This document shows, piece after piece, positions 44,905 to 55,752 of a stretch of DNA of 64,000 nucleotides; within the stretch, counting starts at the first letter, position 1, and every line of letters starts with the position of its first letter. Where the stretch lies: positions 591,325,790-591,389,789 of the forward strand of contig NC_133326.1 of the NCBI RefSeq assembly GCF_042186555.1, written 5' to 3'. The translations under genes and the position numbers were made by a program. Origin of the DNA: Aquarana catesbeiana (lineage: Eukaryota; Chordata; Amphibia; Anura; Ranidae). The notes below the pieces were generated by a model. That model worked only from the letters and a program-made list of their open reading frames with translations. It was not told where the DNA came from and did no database searches.

Positions 44905-45983
44905 CAGGCAGCGTCAGATTAGCGCCAGTACCGCTAACACCCAGGCACGCAGCATACGCCTCCCTTAGTGGTATAGTATCTGAACGCATCAATATCTGAT
45001 CCGATTAGATCTATACTAGCGTCTCCAGCAGTTTAGGGTTCCCAAAAACGCAGTGTTAGCGGGATCAGCCCAGATACCTGCTAGCACCTGCGTTTTGCCC
45101 CTCCGCCTGGCCCAGCCCAGCCCACTCAAGTGCAGTATCAATCGATCACTGTCACTTACAAAACACTAAATGCATAACTGCAGCGTTCGCAGAGTCAGGC
45201 CTGATCCCTGCGATCGCTAACAGTTTTTTTGGTAGCATTTTGGTGAACTGGCAAGTACCAGCCCCAGGCAGCGTCAGATTAGCGCCAGTACCGCTAACAC
45301 CCACGCACGCACCGTACACCTCCCTTAGTGGTATAGTATCTGAACGGATCAATATCTGATCCGATCAGATCTATACTGGCGTCCCCAGCAGTTTAGAGTT
45401 CCCAAAAATGCAGTGTTAGCGGGATCAGCCCAGATACCTGCTAGCACATGTGTTTTGCCCCTCCGCCCGGCCCGGCCCAGCCCAGCCAAGTGGTGCAGTA
45501 TCGATCGATCACTGTCACTTACAAAACACTAAACACATAACTGCAGCGTTCGCAGAGTCAGGCCTGATCCCTGCAATCGCTAACAGTTTTTTTGGTAGCG
45601 TTTTGTTGAACTGGCAAGCACCAGCCCCAGGCAGCGTCAGGTTAGTGCCAGTACTGCTAACACCAATGCACGCACCGTACACCTCCCTTAGTGGTATAGT
45701 ATCTGAACGGATCAATATCTGAGCAGATCTATACTGGCGTCCCCAGCAGTTTAGGGTTCCCAAAAACGCAGTGTTAGCGGGATCAGCCCAGATACCTGCT
45801 AGCACCTGCGTTTTGCCCCTCCGCCCGGCCCAGCCCAGCCCACCCAAGTGCAGTATTGATCGATCACTGTCACTTACAAAACACTAAATGCATAACTGCA
45901 GCGTTCGCAGAGTCAGGCCTAATCCCTGCGATCGCTAACAGTTTTTTTGGTAGCGTTTTGGTGAACTGGCAAGCACCAGCGGC
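44905..45983. repeat. Three 360-bp tandem repeats
   Basis: Units start at 44905, 45265 and 45628 with CAGGCAGCGTCAG[AG]TTAG. Each contains CCTCCCTTAGTGGTATAGTA, AGTGTTAGCGGGATCAGCCC and TGCAGCGTTCGCAGAGTCAG. A partial fourth unit ends near 45983. They lie upstream of the transposase remnant, so they may be promoter-proximal or 5' UTR repeats of the piggyBac family. Confidence 0.85.
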
Positions 45984-46209
45984 CTAGTACACCCCGGTAG
46001 TAGTCAAACCAGCACTGCAGTAACACTTGGTGACGTTGCGAGTCCCATAAGTGCAGTTCAAGCTGGTGAGGTGGCAAGCACAAGTAGTGTCCCGCTGCCA
46101 CCAAAAAGACAAACAGGCCTGTCGTGCCCATCCTGCTGCATTCGCCAATCCTAATTGGAAACCCACCACTTCTGCAGCGCCCGTACTTCCCCCATTCACA
46201 TCCCCAACC

Positions 46210-46413
46210 AAATGCAGTCAGCTGCATGAGAGGCATTTTCTTTATGTCCTCCCGAGTACCCCTATCCAACGAACCCCCTCAAAAAACATGTCATGTCTGC
46301 AGCAAGCGCGGATATAGGCGTGACACCCGCTATTATTGTCCCTCCTGTCCTGACAATCCTGGTCTTTGCATTGGTGAATGTTTTGAATGCTACCATTCAC
46401 TAGTTGAGTATTA
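46210..46413 (+). pseudogene. piggyBac transposase C-terminal end (cysteine-rich domain)
   Basis: Frame 1 encodes LHERHFLYVLPSTPIQRTPS. After a short A-run (46281-46287) the next frame encodes CHVCSKRGYRRDTRYYCPSC and DNPGLCIGECFECYHSLVEY, then TAG. The CxxC...CxxC...C...CxxxYH pattern is the C-terminal cysteine-rich domain of piggyBac transposases, which binds element ends. The DDD catalytic core is absent, so only about the last 65 residues survive. The frame break sits at the homopolymer. Confidence 0.8.
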
Positions 46414-46414
46414 G

Positions 46415-47949
46415 CGTAGGGTACAGCATTGCACACATTAGGCACACTTTCACAGGGTCTCCCAAGATGCCATCGCATTTTGAGAGACCCGAACCTGGAA
46501 CCGCTTACAGTTATAAAAGTTACAGTTACAAAAAAAAGTGTAAAAAAAAAAAAAAAAAACACAAACAAAAATATAAGATAAAAAAAAATAGTTGTCGTTT
46601 TATTGTTCTCTCTCTCTCTATTCTCTCTCTATTGTTCTGCTCTTTTTTATTGTATTCTATTCTGCAATGTTTTATTGTTATTATGTTTTATCATGTTTGC
46701 TTTTCAGGTATGCAATTTTTTATACTTTACCTTTTACTGTGCTTTATTGTTAACCATTTTTTTGTCTTCAGGTACGCCATTCACGACTTTGAGTGGTTAT
46801 ACCAGAATGATGCCTGCAGGTTTAGGTATCATCTTGGTATCATTCTTTTCAGCCAGCGGTCGGCTTTCATGTAAAAGCAATCCTAGCGGCTAATTAGCCT
46901 CTAGACTGCTTTTACAAGCAGTGGGAGGGAATCCCCCCCGCCACCGTCTTCCGTGTTTGTCTCCGGCTCTTCTGTCTCAACAGGGAACCTGAGAATGCAG
47001 CCAGTGATTCAGCCAGCTGACCATAGAGCTGATCAGAGACCAGAGTGGCTCCAAACATCTCTATGGCCTAAGAAACCGGAAGCTACGAGCATTTTATGAC
47101 TTAGATTTCGCCGGATGTAAACAGCGCCATTGGGAAATTGGGAAAGCATTTTATCACACCGATCTTGGTGTGGTCAGATGCTTTGAGGGCAGAGGAGAAA
47201 TCTAGGGTCTAATAGACCCCAATTTTTTCAAAAAAGAGTACCTGTCACTACCTATTGCTATCATACGGGATATATACATTCCCTGAGATAACAATAAAAA
47301 TGATTTTAAAAAAAAATGAAAGGAACAGTTTAAAAATAAGATAAAAAAGCGAAAAAATAATAAAGAAAAAAAAAAAAAAAGCACCCCTGTCCCCCCTGCT
47401 CTTGCGCTAAGGCGAATGCAAGCGTCGGTCTGGCGTCAAATGTAAACAGCAATTGCACCATGCATGTGAGGTATCACCACGAAGGTCAGATCGAGGGCAG
47501 TAATTTTAGCAGTAGACCTCCTCTGTAAATCTAAAGTGGTAACCTGTAAAGGCTTTTAAAGGCTTTTAAAAATGTATTTAGTTTGTCACCACTGCACGTT
47601 TGTGCGCAATTTTAAAGCATGTCATGTTTGGTATCCATGTACTCGGCCTAAGATGATCTTTTTTATTCCATCAAACATTTGGGCAATATAGTGTGTTTTA
47701 GTGCATTAAAATTAAAAAAGTGTGTTTTTTCCCCAAAAAATGCGTTTGAAAAATCGCTGCGCAAATAGATTGTGAAAAAAAAATGAAACACCCACCATTT
47801 TAATCTGTAGGGCATTTGCTTTAAAAAATATATAATGTGTGGGGGTTCAAAGTAATTTTCTTGCAAAAAAAATATTTTTTTCATGTAATCAAAAAGTGTC
47901 AGAAAGGGCTTTGTCTTCAAGTGGTTAGAAGAGTGGGTGATGTGTGACA
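46415..47949. other. piggyBac element 3' non-coding region
   Basis: No coding was found. It contains a (TCTC)n-type stretch (46604-46630), repeated TTTTATTGTT words, two TTTTCAGGTA/TCTTCAGGTA words, and long A and T runs near 46530-46560 and 47290-47380. Short GC-rich blocks lie at 46900-47000. Confidence 0.45.
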
Positions 47950-49260
47950 TAAGCTTCTAAATGTTGTGCATAAAATGCCAGGACAGTTCAAAACCCCCCA
48001 AATGACCCCATTTTGGAAAGTAGACACCCCAAGCTATTTGCTGAGAGGCATGTCGAGTCCATGGAATATTTTATATTGTGACACAAGTTGCGAAAAGAGA
48101 CACTTTTTTTTTTTTTGCACAAAGTTGTCACTAAATGATATATTGCTCAAACATGCCATGGGAATATGTGAAATTACACCCCAAAATACATTCTGTTGCT
48201 TCTCCTGAGTTCGGGGATACCACATGTGTGTGACTTTTTGGGAGCCAAGCCGCGTACGGGACCCCCGAAAACCAAGCACCGCCTTCAGGCTTTCTAAGGG
48301 CGTAAATTTTTGATTTCACTCTTCACTGCCTATCACAGTTTCGGAGGCCATTGGAATGCCCAGGTGGCAAAAAAAAAACCCCAAATGACCCCATTTTGGA
48401 AAGTAGACACCCCAAGCTATTTGCTGAGTGGTATAGTGAGTATTTTGCAGACCTCACTTTTTGTCACAAAGTTTTGAAAATTGAAAAAAGAAAAAAGATT
48501 TTTTTTTCTTGTCTTTCTTCATTTTCAAAAACAAATGAGAGCTGCAAAATACTCACCATGCCTCTCAGCAAATAGCTTGGTGTGTCTACTTTCCAAAATG
48601 GGGTCATTTGGGGGGGTTTGTGCCACCTGGGAATTCCATGGCCTTCGAAACTGTGATAGGCAGTGAAGAGTGAAATCAAAAATTTACACCCTTAGAAATC
48701 CTGAAGGCAGTGATTGGTTTTCGGGGCCCCGTACGCGGCTAGGCTCCTAAAAAGTCCCACACATGTGGTATCCCCATACTCAGGAGAAGCAGCTAAATGT
48801 ATTTTGGGGTGCAATTCCACATATGCCCATGGCCTGTGTGAGCAATATATCATTTAGTGACAACTTTGTGCAAAAAAAAAAAAAAATTGTCACTTTCCCG
48901 CAACTTGTGTCAAAATATAAAATATTCCATGGACTCAACATGCCTCAAAGCAAATAGCTTGGGGTGTCTACTTTCCAAAATGGGGTCATTTGGGGGGGTT
49001 TTATACCATCTGGGCATTTTATGACCTTCAAAACTGTGATAGGTAGTGAGGAGTAAAATCAAAAATTTACGCCCTTAGAAATCCTGAAGGCAGTGATTGG
49101 TTTTCGGGGCCCCGTACGCGGCTAGGCTCCCAAAAAGTCCCACACATGTGGTATCCCCATACTCAGGAGAAGCAGCTAAATGAATTTTGGGGTGCAATTC
49201 CACATATGCCCATGGCCTGTGTGAGCAATATATCATTTAGTGACAACTTTTTGTAATTTT
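47950..49260. repeat. 1.1-kb palindrome plus 380-bp direct repeat
   Basis: The outer arm CATAAAATGCCAGGACAG...CCAAATGACCCCATTTTGGA (47970-48020) pairs with 48960-49025. Inner arms pair GATTTCACTCTTCACTGCCT (48313) with 48656-48676, and the segments with CGTACGGGACCCCC (48250) and GGGGCCCCGTACG (48722). The centre is near 48490. The block 48655-48860 is then repeated directly at 49035-49240. It is a transposon-internal structure with no gene. Confidence 0.85.
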
Positions 49261-50763
49261 TTTTTGTCATTATTCAATCACTTGGGACAAAAAAAAATAA
49301 TATTCAATGGGCTCAACATGCCTCTCAGCAATTTCCTTGGGGTGTCTACTTTCCAAAATGGGGTCACTTGTGGGGGTTTTGTACTGCCCTGCCATTTTAG
49401 CACCTCAAGAAACGACATAGGCAGTCATAAATTAAAGGCTGTGTAAATTCCAGAAAATGTACCCTAGTTTGTAGGCGCTATAACTTTTGCGCAAACCAAT
49501 AAATATACACTTATTGACATTTTTTTTTACCAAAGACATGTGGCCGAATACATTTTGGCCTAAATGTATGACTAAAATTGAGTTTATTGGATTTTTTTTA
49601 GAACAAAAAGTAGAAAATATCATTTTTTTTCAAAATTTTTGGTCTTTTTCCGTGTATAGCGCAAAAAATAAAAACGGCAGAGGTGATCAAATACCATCAA
49701 AAGAAAGCTCTATTTGTGGGAAGAAAAGGACGCAAATTTCGTTTGGGTACAGCATTGCATGACCGCGCAATTAGCAGTTAAAGCGACGCAGTGCCAAATT
49801 GTAAAAAGTGCTCTGGTCAGGAAGGGGGTAAATCCTTCCGGGGCTGAAGTGGTTAAAGGCTAATTTGCATGGTATTGTCCTAACAATGGTTTGGGGACCC
49901 GGGTCCTTCCCCAGGGAACATGTATCAATGCAAAAAAACTTTTAAAAACGTCCCTTTTTTCGGGAGCAGTGATTTTAATGATGCTTAAAGTAAAAAAAAA
50001 GTGAAATATTCCTTTAAATATCGTACCTGGGGGGTGTCTATAGTATGCCTTTAAAGTGGCGTGTGTTTCCCGTGCTTAGAACAGTCCCTGCACAAAATGT
50101 CATTTTTAAAGGAAAAAAAGTCATTTAAAACTGCTTGCGGCTTTAATTTAATGTCGGGTCCTGGCAATATGTATGAAAATCAGTGAGACAAACGGCATGG
50201 GTACCCCCAAGTCAATTACCAGGCCCTTTGGGTCTTGTATGGATATTAAGGGGAACCCCGCACCCAAATTAAAAAAAGTAAAGGTGTGGGGCCCCCAGGC
50301 CCTATATACTCTGAACAGCAGTATACAGGTGGTACAAACAAGACAGGGACTGTAGGTTTGTTGTTAAGTAGAATCTGTTTGTAATTTTGAACTGGTACAT
50401 TTTTAACGTGTTTAGCTCCAGCCAAAAAATCTATTTTAAGCTTTTACCTAGGGAAGTGTTATCACCCCTGTGACATTTGTTTTGCTGTCTGTGCTCCTCT
50501 TCAGAAGATTTCACCTCACTTTTTGTCCCAATGACAAATGTTTTTTGAAAATTTGGGGTTTTTTGTGAAACAAGGATTGGTGATAAAGCATCAGTGGAAA
50601 GGAGAAAAGTTTTTCCCATATTAACTCTTACAGGAGAGAATTTCCCTTCCTAGGGGTAGATTTCATCTCACTTCCTGTTGTCTCCTTCTGTTTGCAAGTA
50701 GGAGTCGTTTGTAAGTTGGATGTTTGAAAGTAGGGGCCTGCCCTATATACTCAGCAGAAATTT

Positions 50764-51480
50764 GGGCCTTAGGTGTTGTTGTGGTCACAACACTGTAAGC
50801 CCTCACTGGGCCCTGCTGTGAAATATTAGATCAAGAATTGTAATTACATGCCCCTGTTGAACAGGGGCAGAAAAATTGGGCCTTTGGTGGTGGTGCTGGT
50901 GCCACAACACTATAAGTCCTCACAGATACTCTTGGTGGGCGCAGAAATGGGCCCTGCTGTGAAATATTAGATCAAGAATTCTAATTACATGTCCCTGTTG
51001 AACAGGGGCTGAAAAATTGGGCCTTAGGCACTGGTGCTGGTGCCACAACACCAGAACCCCTCACAGATACTCTAGCTGGAGTGCAGGAACTAGCCCTGCT
51101 GCAAAGAATTGCATCAAAAATTGTAATGACACGCCCCTGTTAAACAGGGGCTGAAAAATTGGGCCTTAGGCACTGGTGCTGGTGCCACAACACTGCAACC
51201 CCTCACAGATACTCTAGTTGGAGAACAAGAACTAGCCCTGCTGCAAAGAATTGCATCAAAAATTGTAATGACACGCCCCTGTTAAACAGGGGCTGAAAAA
51301 TTGAGCCTTAGGCACTGGTACTGGTGCCACAACACTGCAACCCCTCACAGATACTCTAGTTGGACCGCAGGAACTAGCCCTGCTGCAAAGAATTGCATCA
51401 AAAATTGTAATTACATGCCCCTGTTAAACAGGGGCTGAAAAATTGGGCCTTAGACACTGGTGGCGGGACTGGCGGCGCCC
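50764..51480. repeat. Six ~142-bp tandem units downstream of the hAT transposase (copy 1)
   Basis: Units start GGGCCTTAGGCACTGGTGCT near 50764, 50878, 51019, 51161, 51303 and 51445; the first is shorter. Each carries a near-perfect palindrome, GCCCCTGTTAAACAGGGGC. Copy 2 has five units (55089-55665) and copy 3 six (59297-60012), which accounts for most of the length difference between array units. Confidence 0.85.
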
Positions 51481-51612
51481 AGAACCAAAAATGTTTTTAC
51501 AAGCTATCATCATGATCATTGAGGAGGAAGAGGATAATTATTCAGTATAACAGGATAGTCACTCAGCATCAGCATAGGCAGTCTTTAAAGGGATCTGACA
51601 TTTCAAAAAAAT

Positions 51613-53865
51613 TTATTCGGTTACATCAGCATCAGGTGCTTGGTAGCTGGTGGTGATCCAAGACTGATTCATTTTTATGAAGGTCAGTCTATCGACCGAG
51701 TCGGTGGACAGACGCACCCTGTGATCGGTTACAAAGCCTCCAGCAGCCCTGAATGTGCGTTCCGAAAGACAGGCCAGTAGCTCAATTGCATACTGTGCAA
51801 GCTCTGGCCAGTGATCCATCCTCAAGACCCAGTAACCCAGAGGATTTTTGGTGGGAAAGGTGTCCAAGTCAGATCTTGCCCCTAGGTATTCCTGTACCAT
51901 GTAAAACAGACGCTGGCGATAGTTGCTGGAACCGATCATACCTTGGGGCTGCGGACCAAAAAACTGTCTGAACGCATCGGTCAGATAGCCACCTTCTCCA
52001 CCGCTCTTTCTTTGACTGACCGAAGCCTCAGCATCACGTTGTCCAGAAACAGGAGTTTGTAACCTCCCAGTCTCTGAGAACGCGTTGCACAGACCTTTCT
52101 GCAAGACCTCCCGAAGATGTTTCATCCTCTGCTCCCTCTGCGATGGCAAGATAAGGTCCGCAACCTTACCCTTGTAATGTGGATCAAGGAGGATTGCCAG
52201 CCAGTAACAATCCCCCTCCTTGATACCACGAATACAAGGATCCTTCCGCAGGCTTTGCAGGATCAGGGAAGCCGTGCAGTGTAGGTTTGCTGAGGCATTC
52301 GGTCTGGAGTCCTCTGGGTCACTAAGGATGACATGATCCGCAGCCACCTCCTCCCAGCCACGTACAAGTCCATGCGTTTCTTGGGACTGTAAATGATCCC
52401 TTAAAGACTGCTGCTGATGCTGACTGCCAAGTTCCACCTCTATACTGACACAATCCTCCTCCTCCTCATCCTCTTCCTGTGTGATCGGCGGACACGCAGG
52501 AACGCTGTCTGGATAAAGGGGGCCTTGAGAGCTAAGGAGGTCCTCCTCTTCCTGCCTCTGTTCTGCCTCAAGTGCCCTGTCCATTATTCCACGCAGCGTG
52601 TGCTCCAACAGGTGGACAAGGGGGACAGTGTCACTGATGCATGCACTGTCACTGCTCACCATCCTTGTGGCCTCCTCAAATGGTGACAGGACAGTGCATG
52701 CATCCCTGATCATGGCCCGCTGGCGTGGGGAAAAAAAAACAAGCTCCCCTGACCCTGTCCTGGTGCCATAGTCGCACAGGTACTCATTGATGGCCCTCTG
52801 CTGCATGTGCAGCCGCTGCAGCATGGCCAACGTTGAGTTCCACCTGGTGGGCATGTCACAGATTAGGCGGTTCTTGGGCAGGTTAAATTCCTTTTGGAGG
52901 TCTGCCAGCCGAGCACTGGCATTATATGACTGGCAGAAATGCACACAGACTTTCCTGACCTGCCTCAGGACATCCTGTAAGCCCGGGTACCTGCCCAAGA
53001 ACCGCTGCACCACCAAGTTAAGGACGTGAGCCAAACAGGGCACATGGGTCATTTGTCCCTGTCGGAGGGCGGAGAGGAGGTTGGTGCCATTGTCGCAAAC
53101 CACCATTCCTGCCTTAAGTTGGCATGGCGTCAACCACCTCTGAACCTGCCCCTGCAGAGCTGACAGAACCTCTTCCCCAGTGTGGCTCCTGTCCCCCAAG
53201 CACACCAGCTCAAGCACAGCATGGCATCTTTTGGCCTGCATACTTGAGTAGCCCCTTGAACGCCTACGGAGCACCTCTGGTTCTGAGGACAAAGCACAGG
53301 AAGAGGCCATGGAGGAAGAAGAAGAGGAGGGGGTGGAGGAGAGAGGTGTGTCAGAATCATTAGTAGTGGCATTTTGGAGGCGTGGTGGCGGAACAACCTC
53401 CAATACTACTGCACCTTGTCCTGCATCCTTCCCAGCTGCCAGCAGAGTCACCCAATGTGCCGTGAAACTTAGGAAACGTCCCTGTCCATGTCTGCTGGAC
53501 CATGAGTCAGCAGTAATATGCACCTTACTGCTGACCGCCCTGTCCAGCAAAGCATGGACATTGCCTTCCACATGCCGGTAGAGAGCTGGAATCGCCTTCC
53601 GTGAGAAAAAGTGGCGTTTGGGTACCTGCCAATGAGGAACCGCACATTCCACAAACTCACAGAAGGGGGCAGAGTCTACCAATTGAAAAGGTAGCAGTTG
53701 AAGTGCTAGCAATTTTGCCAAGCTAGCATTCAACCGCTGGGCATGTGGATGGCTGGGAGCGAACTTCTTCCGGCGGTGCAGCAGCTGGGGCAGGGAAATT
53801 TGCCTGGTACAATCTGACGTCGGTGTACCGAAAGCAGATTGCCCACAAGTACTTGGCTGTGACAC
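51613..53865 (-). CDS. hAT-family (Ac/ZBED-like) transposase, copy 1, long open frame without BED finger
   Basis: The frame is open for 750 codons; its first codon is GTG (VSQPST), so it is not a natural start. Features by residue: ITAD (Asp120) and VVCDNGTN (Asp258) are the first two catalytic acids; PCLAH (277-280) is the C-x-x-H motif; PTRWNST lies at 339-345. A serine run spans 178-186 and an acidic run (EEDEEEED) follows in the insertion domain. HWPELAQYAIELLAC then LSERTFRAAGG (Glu702, likely the third acid) mark the C-terminal dimerisation region. Compared with copies 2 and 3, five residues (PASSV/L) before SERTF are missing through a 15-nt deletion at about 51769. It should excise and join DNA in the nucleus, but the upstream BED region is broken, so activity is unlikely. 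Confidence 0.8.
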   Translation of the reverse strand: MSQPSTCGQSAFGTPTSDCTRQISLPQLLHRRKKFAPSHPHAQRLNASLAKLLALQLLPFQLVDSAPFCEFVECAVPHWQVPKRHFFSRKAIPALYRHVEGNVHALLDRAVSSKVHITADSWSSRHGQGRFLSFTAHWVTLLAAGKDAGQGAVVLEVVPPPRLQNATTNDSDTPLSSTPSSSSSSMASSCALSSEPEVLRRRSRGYSSMQAKRCHAVLELVCLGDRSHTGEEVLSALQGQVQRWLTPCQLKAGMVVCDNGTNLLSALRQGQMTHVPCLAHVLNLVVQRFLGRYPGLQDVLRQVRKVCVHFCQSYNASARLADLQKEFNLPKNRLICDMPTRWNSTLAMLQRLHMQQRAINEYLCDYGTRTGSGELVFFSPRQRAMIRDACTVLSPFEEATRMVSSDSACISDTVPLVHLLEHTLRGIMDRALEAEQRQEEEDLLSSQGPLYPDSVPACPPITQEEDEEEEDCVSIEVELGSQHQQQSLRDHLQSQETHGLVRGWEEVAADHVILSDPEDSRPNASANLHCTASLILQSLRKDPCIRGIKEGDCYWLAILLDPHYKGKVADLILPSQREQRMKHLREVLQKGLCNAFSETGRLQTPVSGQRDAEASVSQRKSGGEGGYLTDAFRQFFGPQPQGMIGSSNYRQRLFYMVQEYLGARSDLDTFPTKNPLGYWVLRMDHWPELAQYAIELLACLSERTFRAAGGFVTDHRVRLSTDSVDRLTFIKMNQSWITTSYQAPDADVTE

Positions 53866-53879
53866 ACCTAATTCTACAC

Positions 53880-54172
53880 CTTCATTCCTCTCAGTGCAGG
53901 TCTCGGAGAGGACTGAAGGTATAGTGGGGTTGGAGATCTCAGCTGATGAGGAGCAAGGAGAGGTCCTCTTTGTTCTTTGGTGTGGGTCTTTTAGATACGC
54001 TTGCCAACGAACTGCATTTCAGGTCAACATATTTCTGGTCAAGCATGTGGTGCCCAAGCAGGAGATGTTTTGGCCACGCAAGATACGCTTGAGACATTTG
54101 TTGCAAATAGCAGCGGTGCGATGCACTCATCTCAAAAAAGGCCCACACCAAAGAACTTTTAAAAAAATGCAC
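53880..54172 (-). pseudogene. Broken BED zinc finger exon, hAT copy 1
   Basis: The minus strand begins FFKSSLVWAFFEMSASHR, then loses frame through a 5-nt deletion relative to the intact copy at 63655-63670. In the correct frame it reads ICNKCLKRILRG and further on RNMLT followed by TGA (54021-54019), where the opposite-strand copy has a Cys codon. The His of the finger is also Asn here. The DNA-binding finger is therefore lost. Confidence 0.75.
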
Positions 54173-55752
54173 TGAATATGGTTGGTATTGATATTGGTAT
54201 TGTCCTAAAAATGGTTTGGGGGCCGGGTTCTGCCCCAGGGAACATGTATCAATGCAAAAAAACTTTTAAAAACGTCCCTTTTTTCGGGAGCAGTGATTTT
54301 AATGATGCTTAAAGTAAAAAAAAAGTGAAATATTCCTTTAAATATCATACCTGGGGGGTGTCTATAGTATGCCTGTAAAGTGGCGTGTGTTTCCCGTGCT
54401 TAGAACAGTCCCTGCACAAAATGTCATTTTTAAAGGAAAAAAAGTCATTTAAAACTGCTTGCGGCTTTAATTTAATGTCTGGTCCTGGCAATATGTATGA
54501 AAATCAGTGAGACAAAGGGCATGGGTACCCCCAAGTCCATTACCAGGCCCTTTGGGTCTTGTATGGATATTAAGGGGAACCCCGCACCCAAATTAAAAAA
54601 AGTAAAGGTGTGGGGCCCCCAGGCCCTATATACTCTGAACAGCAGTATACAGGCGGTGCAAACAAGACAGGGACTGTAGGTTTGTTGTTAAGTAGAATCT
54701 GTTTGTAATTTTGAACTGGTACATTTTTAACGTGTTTAACTCCAGCCAAAAAAATCTATTTTAAGCTTTTACCTAGGGAAGGGTTATCACCCCTGTGACA
54801 TTTGTTTTGCTGTCTGTGCTCCTCTTCAGAAGATTTCACCTCCCCTTTTGTCCCAATGACAAATGTTTTTTGAAAATTTGGGGTTTTTTGTGAAACAAGG
54901 ATTGGTGACAAAGCATCAGTGGAAAGGAGAAAAGTTTTTCCCATATTAACTCTTACAGGAGAGAATTTCCCTTCCTAGGGGTAGATTTCATCTCACTTCC
55001 TGTTTTCTCCTTCTGTTTGCAAGTAGGAGTCGTTTGTAAGTTGGATGTTTGAAAGTAGGGGCCTGCCCTATATACTCAGCAGAAATTTGGGCCTTAGGTG
55101 TTGTTGTGGTCACAACACTGTAAGCCCTCACAGGGCCCTGCTGTAAAATATTAGATCAAGAATTGTAATTACATGCCCCTGTTGAACAGGGGCAGAAAAA
55201 TTGGGCCTTTGGTGGTGGTGGTGGTGGTGGTGCTGGTGCCACAACACTATAAGTCCTCACAGATACTCTTGGTGGGTGCAGAAATGGGCCTGCTGTGAAA
55301 TATTAGATCAAGAATTCTAATTACATGTCCCTGTTGAACAGGGGCTGAAAAATTGGGCCTTAGGCACTGGTGCTGGTGCCACAACACCGGAACCCCTCAC
55401 AGATACTCTAGTTGGAGCGCAGGAACTAGCCCTGCTGCAAAGAATTGCATCAAAAATTGTAATGACACGCCCCTGTTAAACAGGGGCTGAAAAATTGAGC
55501 CTTAGGCACTGGTACTGGTGCCACAACAGTGCAGCCCCTCACAGATACTCTAGTTGGACCGCAGGAACTAGCCCTGCGGCAAAGAATTGCATCAACAATT
55601 GTAATTACATGCCCCTGTTAAACAGGGGCTGAAAAATTGGGCCTTAGACACTGGTGGCGGGACTGGCGGCGCCCAGAACCAAAAATGTTCTTACAAGCTA
55701 TCATCATGATCATTGAGGAGGAAGAGGATAATTATTCAGTATAACAGGATAG

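Larger units (their letters stand above)
44119..49856 (+). mobile_element. Long piggyBac-type element, 5' end lost
   Basis: The right end GGGGCTGAAGTGGTTAA gives TTAA at 49853-49856, with the same last 400 bp as at 9780-10157. The element includes 360-bp tandem repeats (44905-45983), a broken piggyBac transposase C-terminus (46210-46413), several long AT-rich stretches and a large palindrome (47950-49030). The left end at 44119 lacks TTAA and abuts a truncated hAT. It may be a composite of two related piggyBac-type copies: a GTGGTTAGA remnant at about 47928 resembles another terminus. Confidence 0.6.
49857..54176 (-). mobile_element. hAT (Ac/ZBED-like) element, tandem copy 1
   Basis: The left part (GGTATTGTCCTAACAATGGT, GGGAGCAGTGATTTTAAT, CCTGGGGGGTGTCTATAG) is homologous to the subterminal region of the hAT at 10897. 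Next come six roughly 142-bp minisatellite units (50766-51480), the transposase on the minus strand, and BED-finger sequence. Neither TIR is present: the left is cut at the TTAA used by the piggyBac element, and the right runs directly into copy 2 at about 54176. Confidence 0.85.

Noticed and set aside
47202..47950. Phe-rich minus-strand frames at 47.2-47.9 kb
   Set aside because: Translation of poly(A)-rich 3' non-coding transposon sequence.
53130..53396. Proline- and histidine-rich frames on both strands inside the hAT transposase
   Set aside because: Shadows of the serine-run region of the transposase. They recur identically in the three copies.
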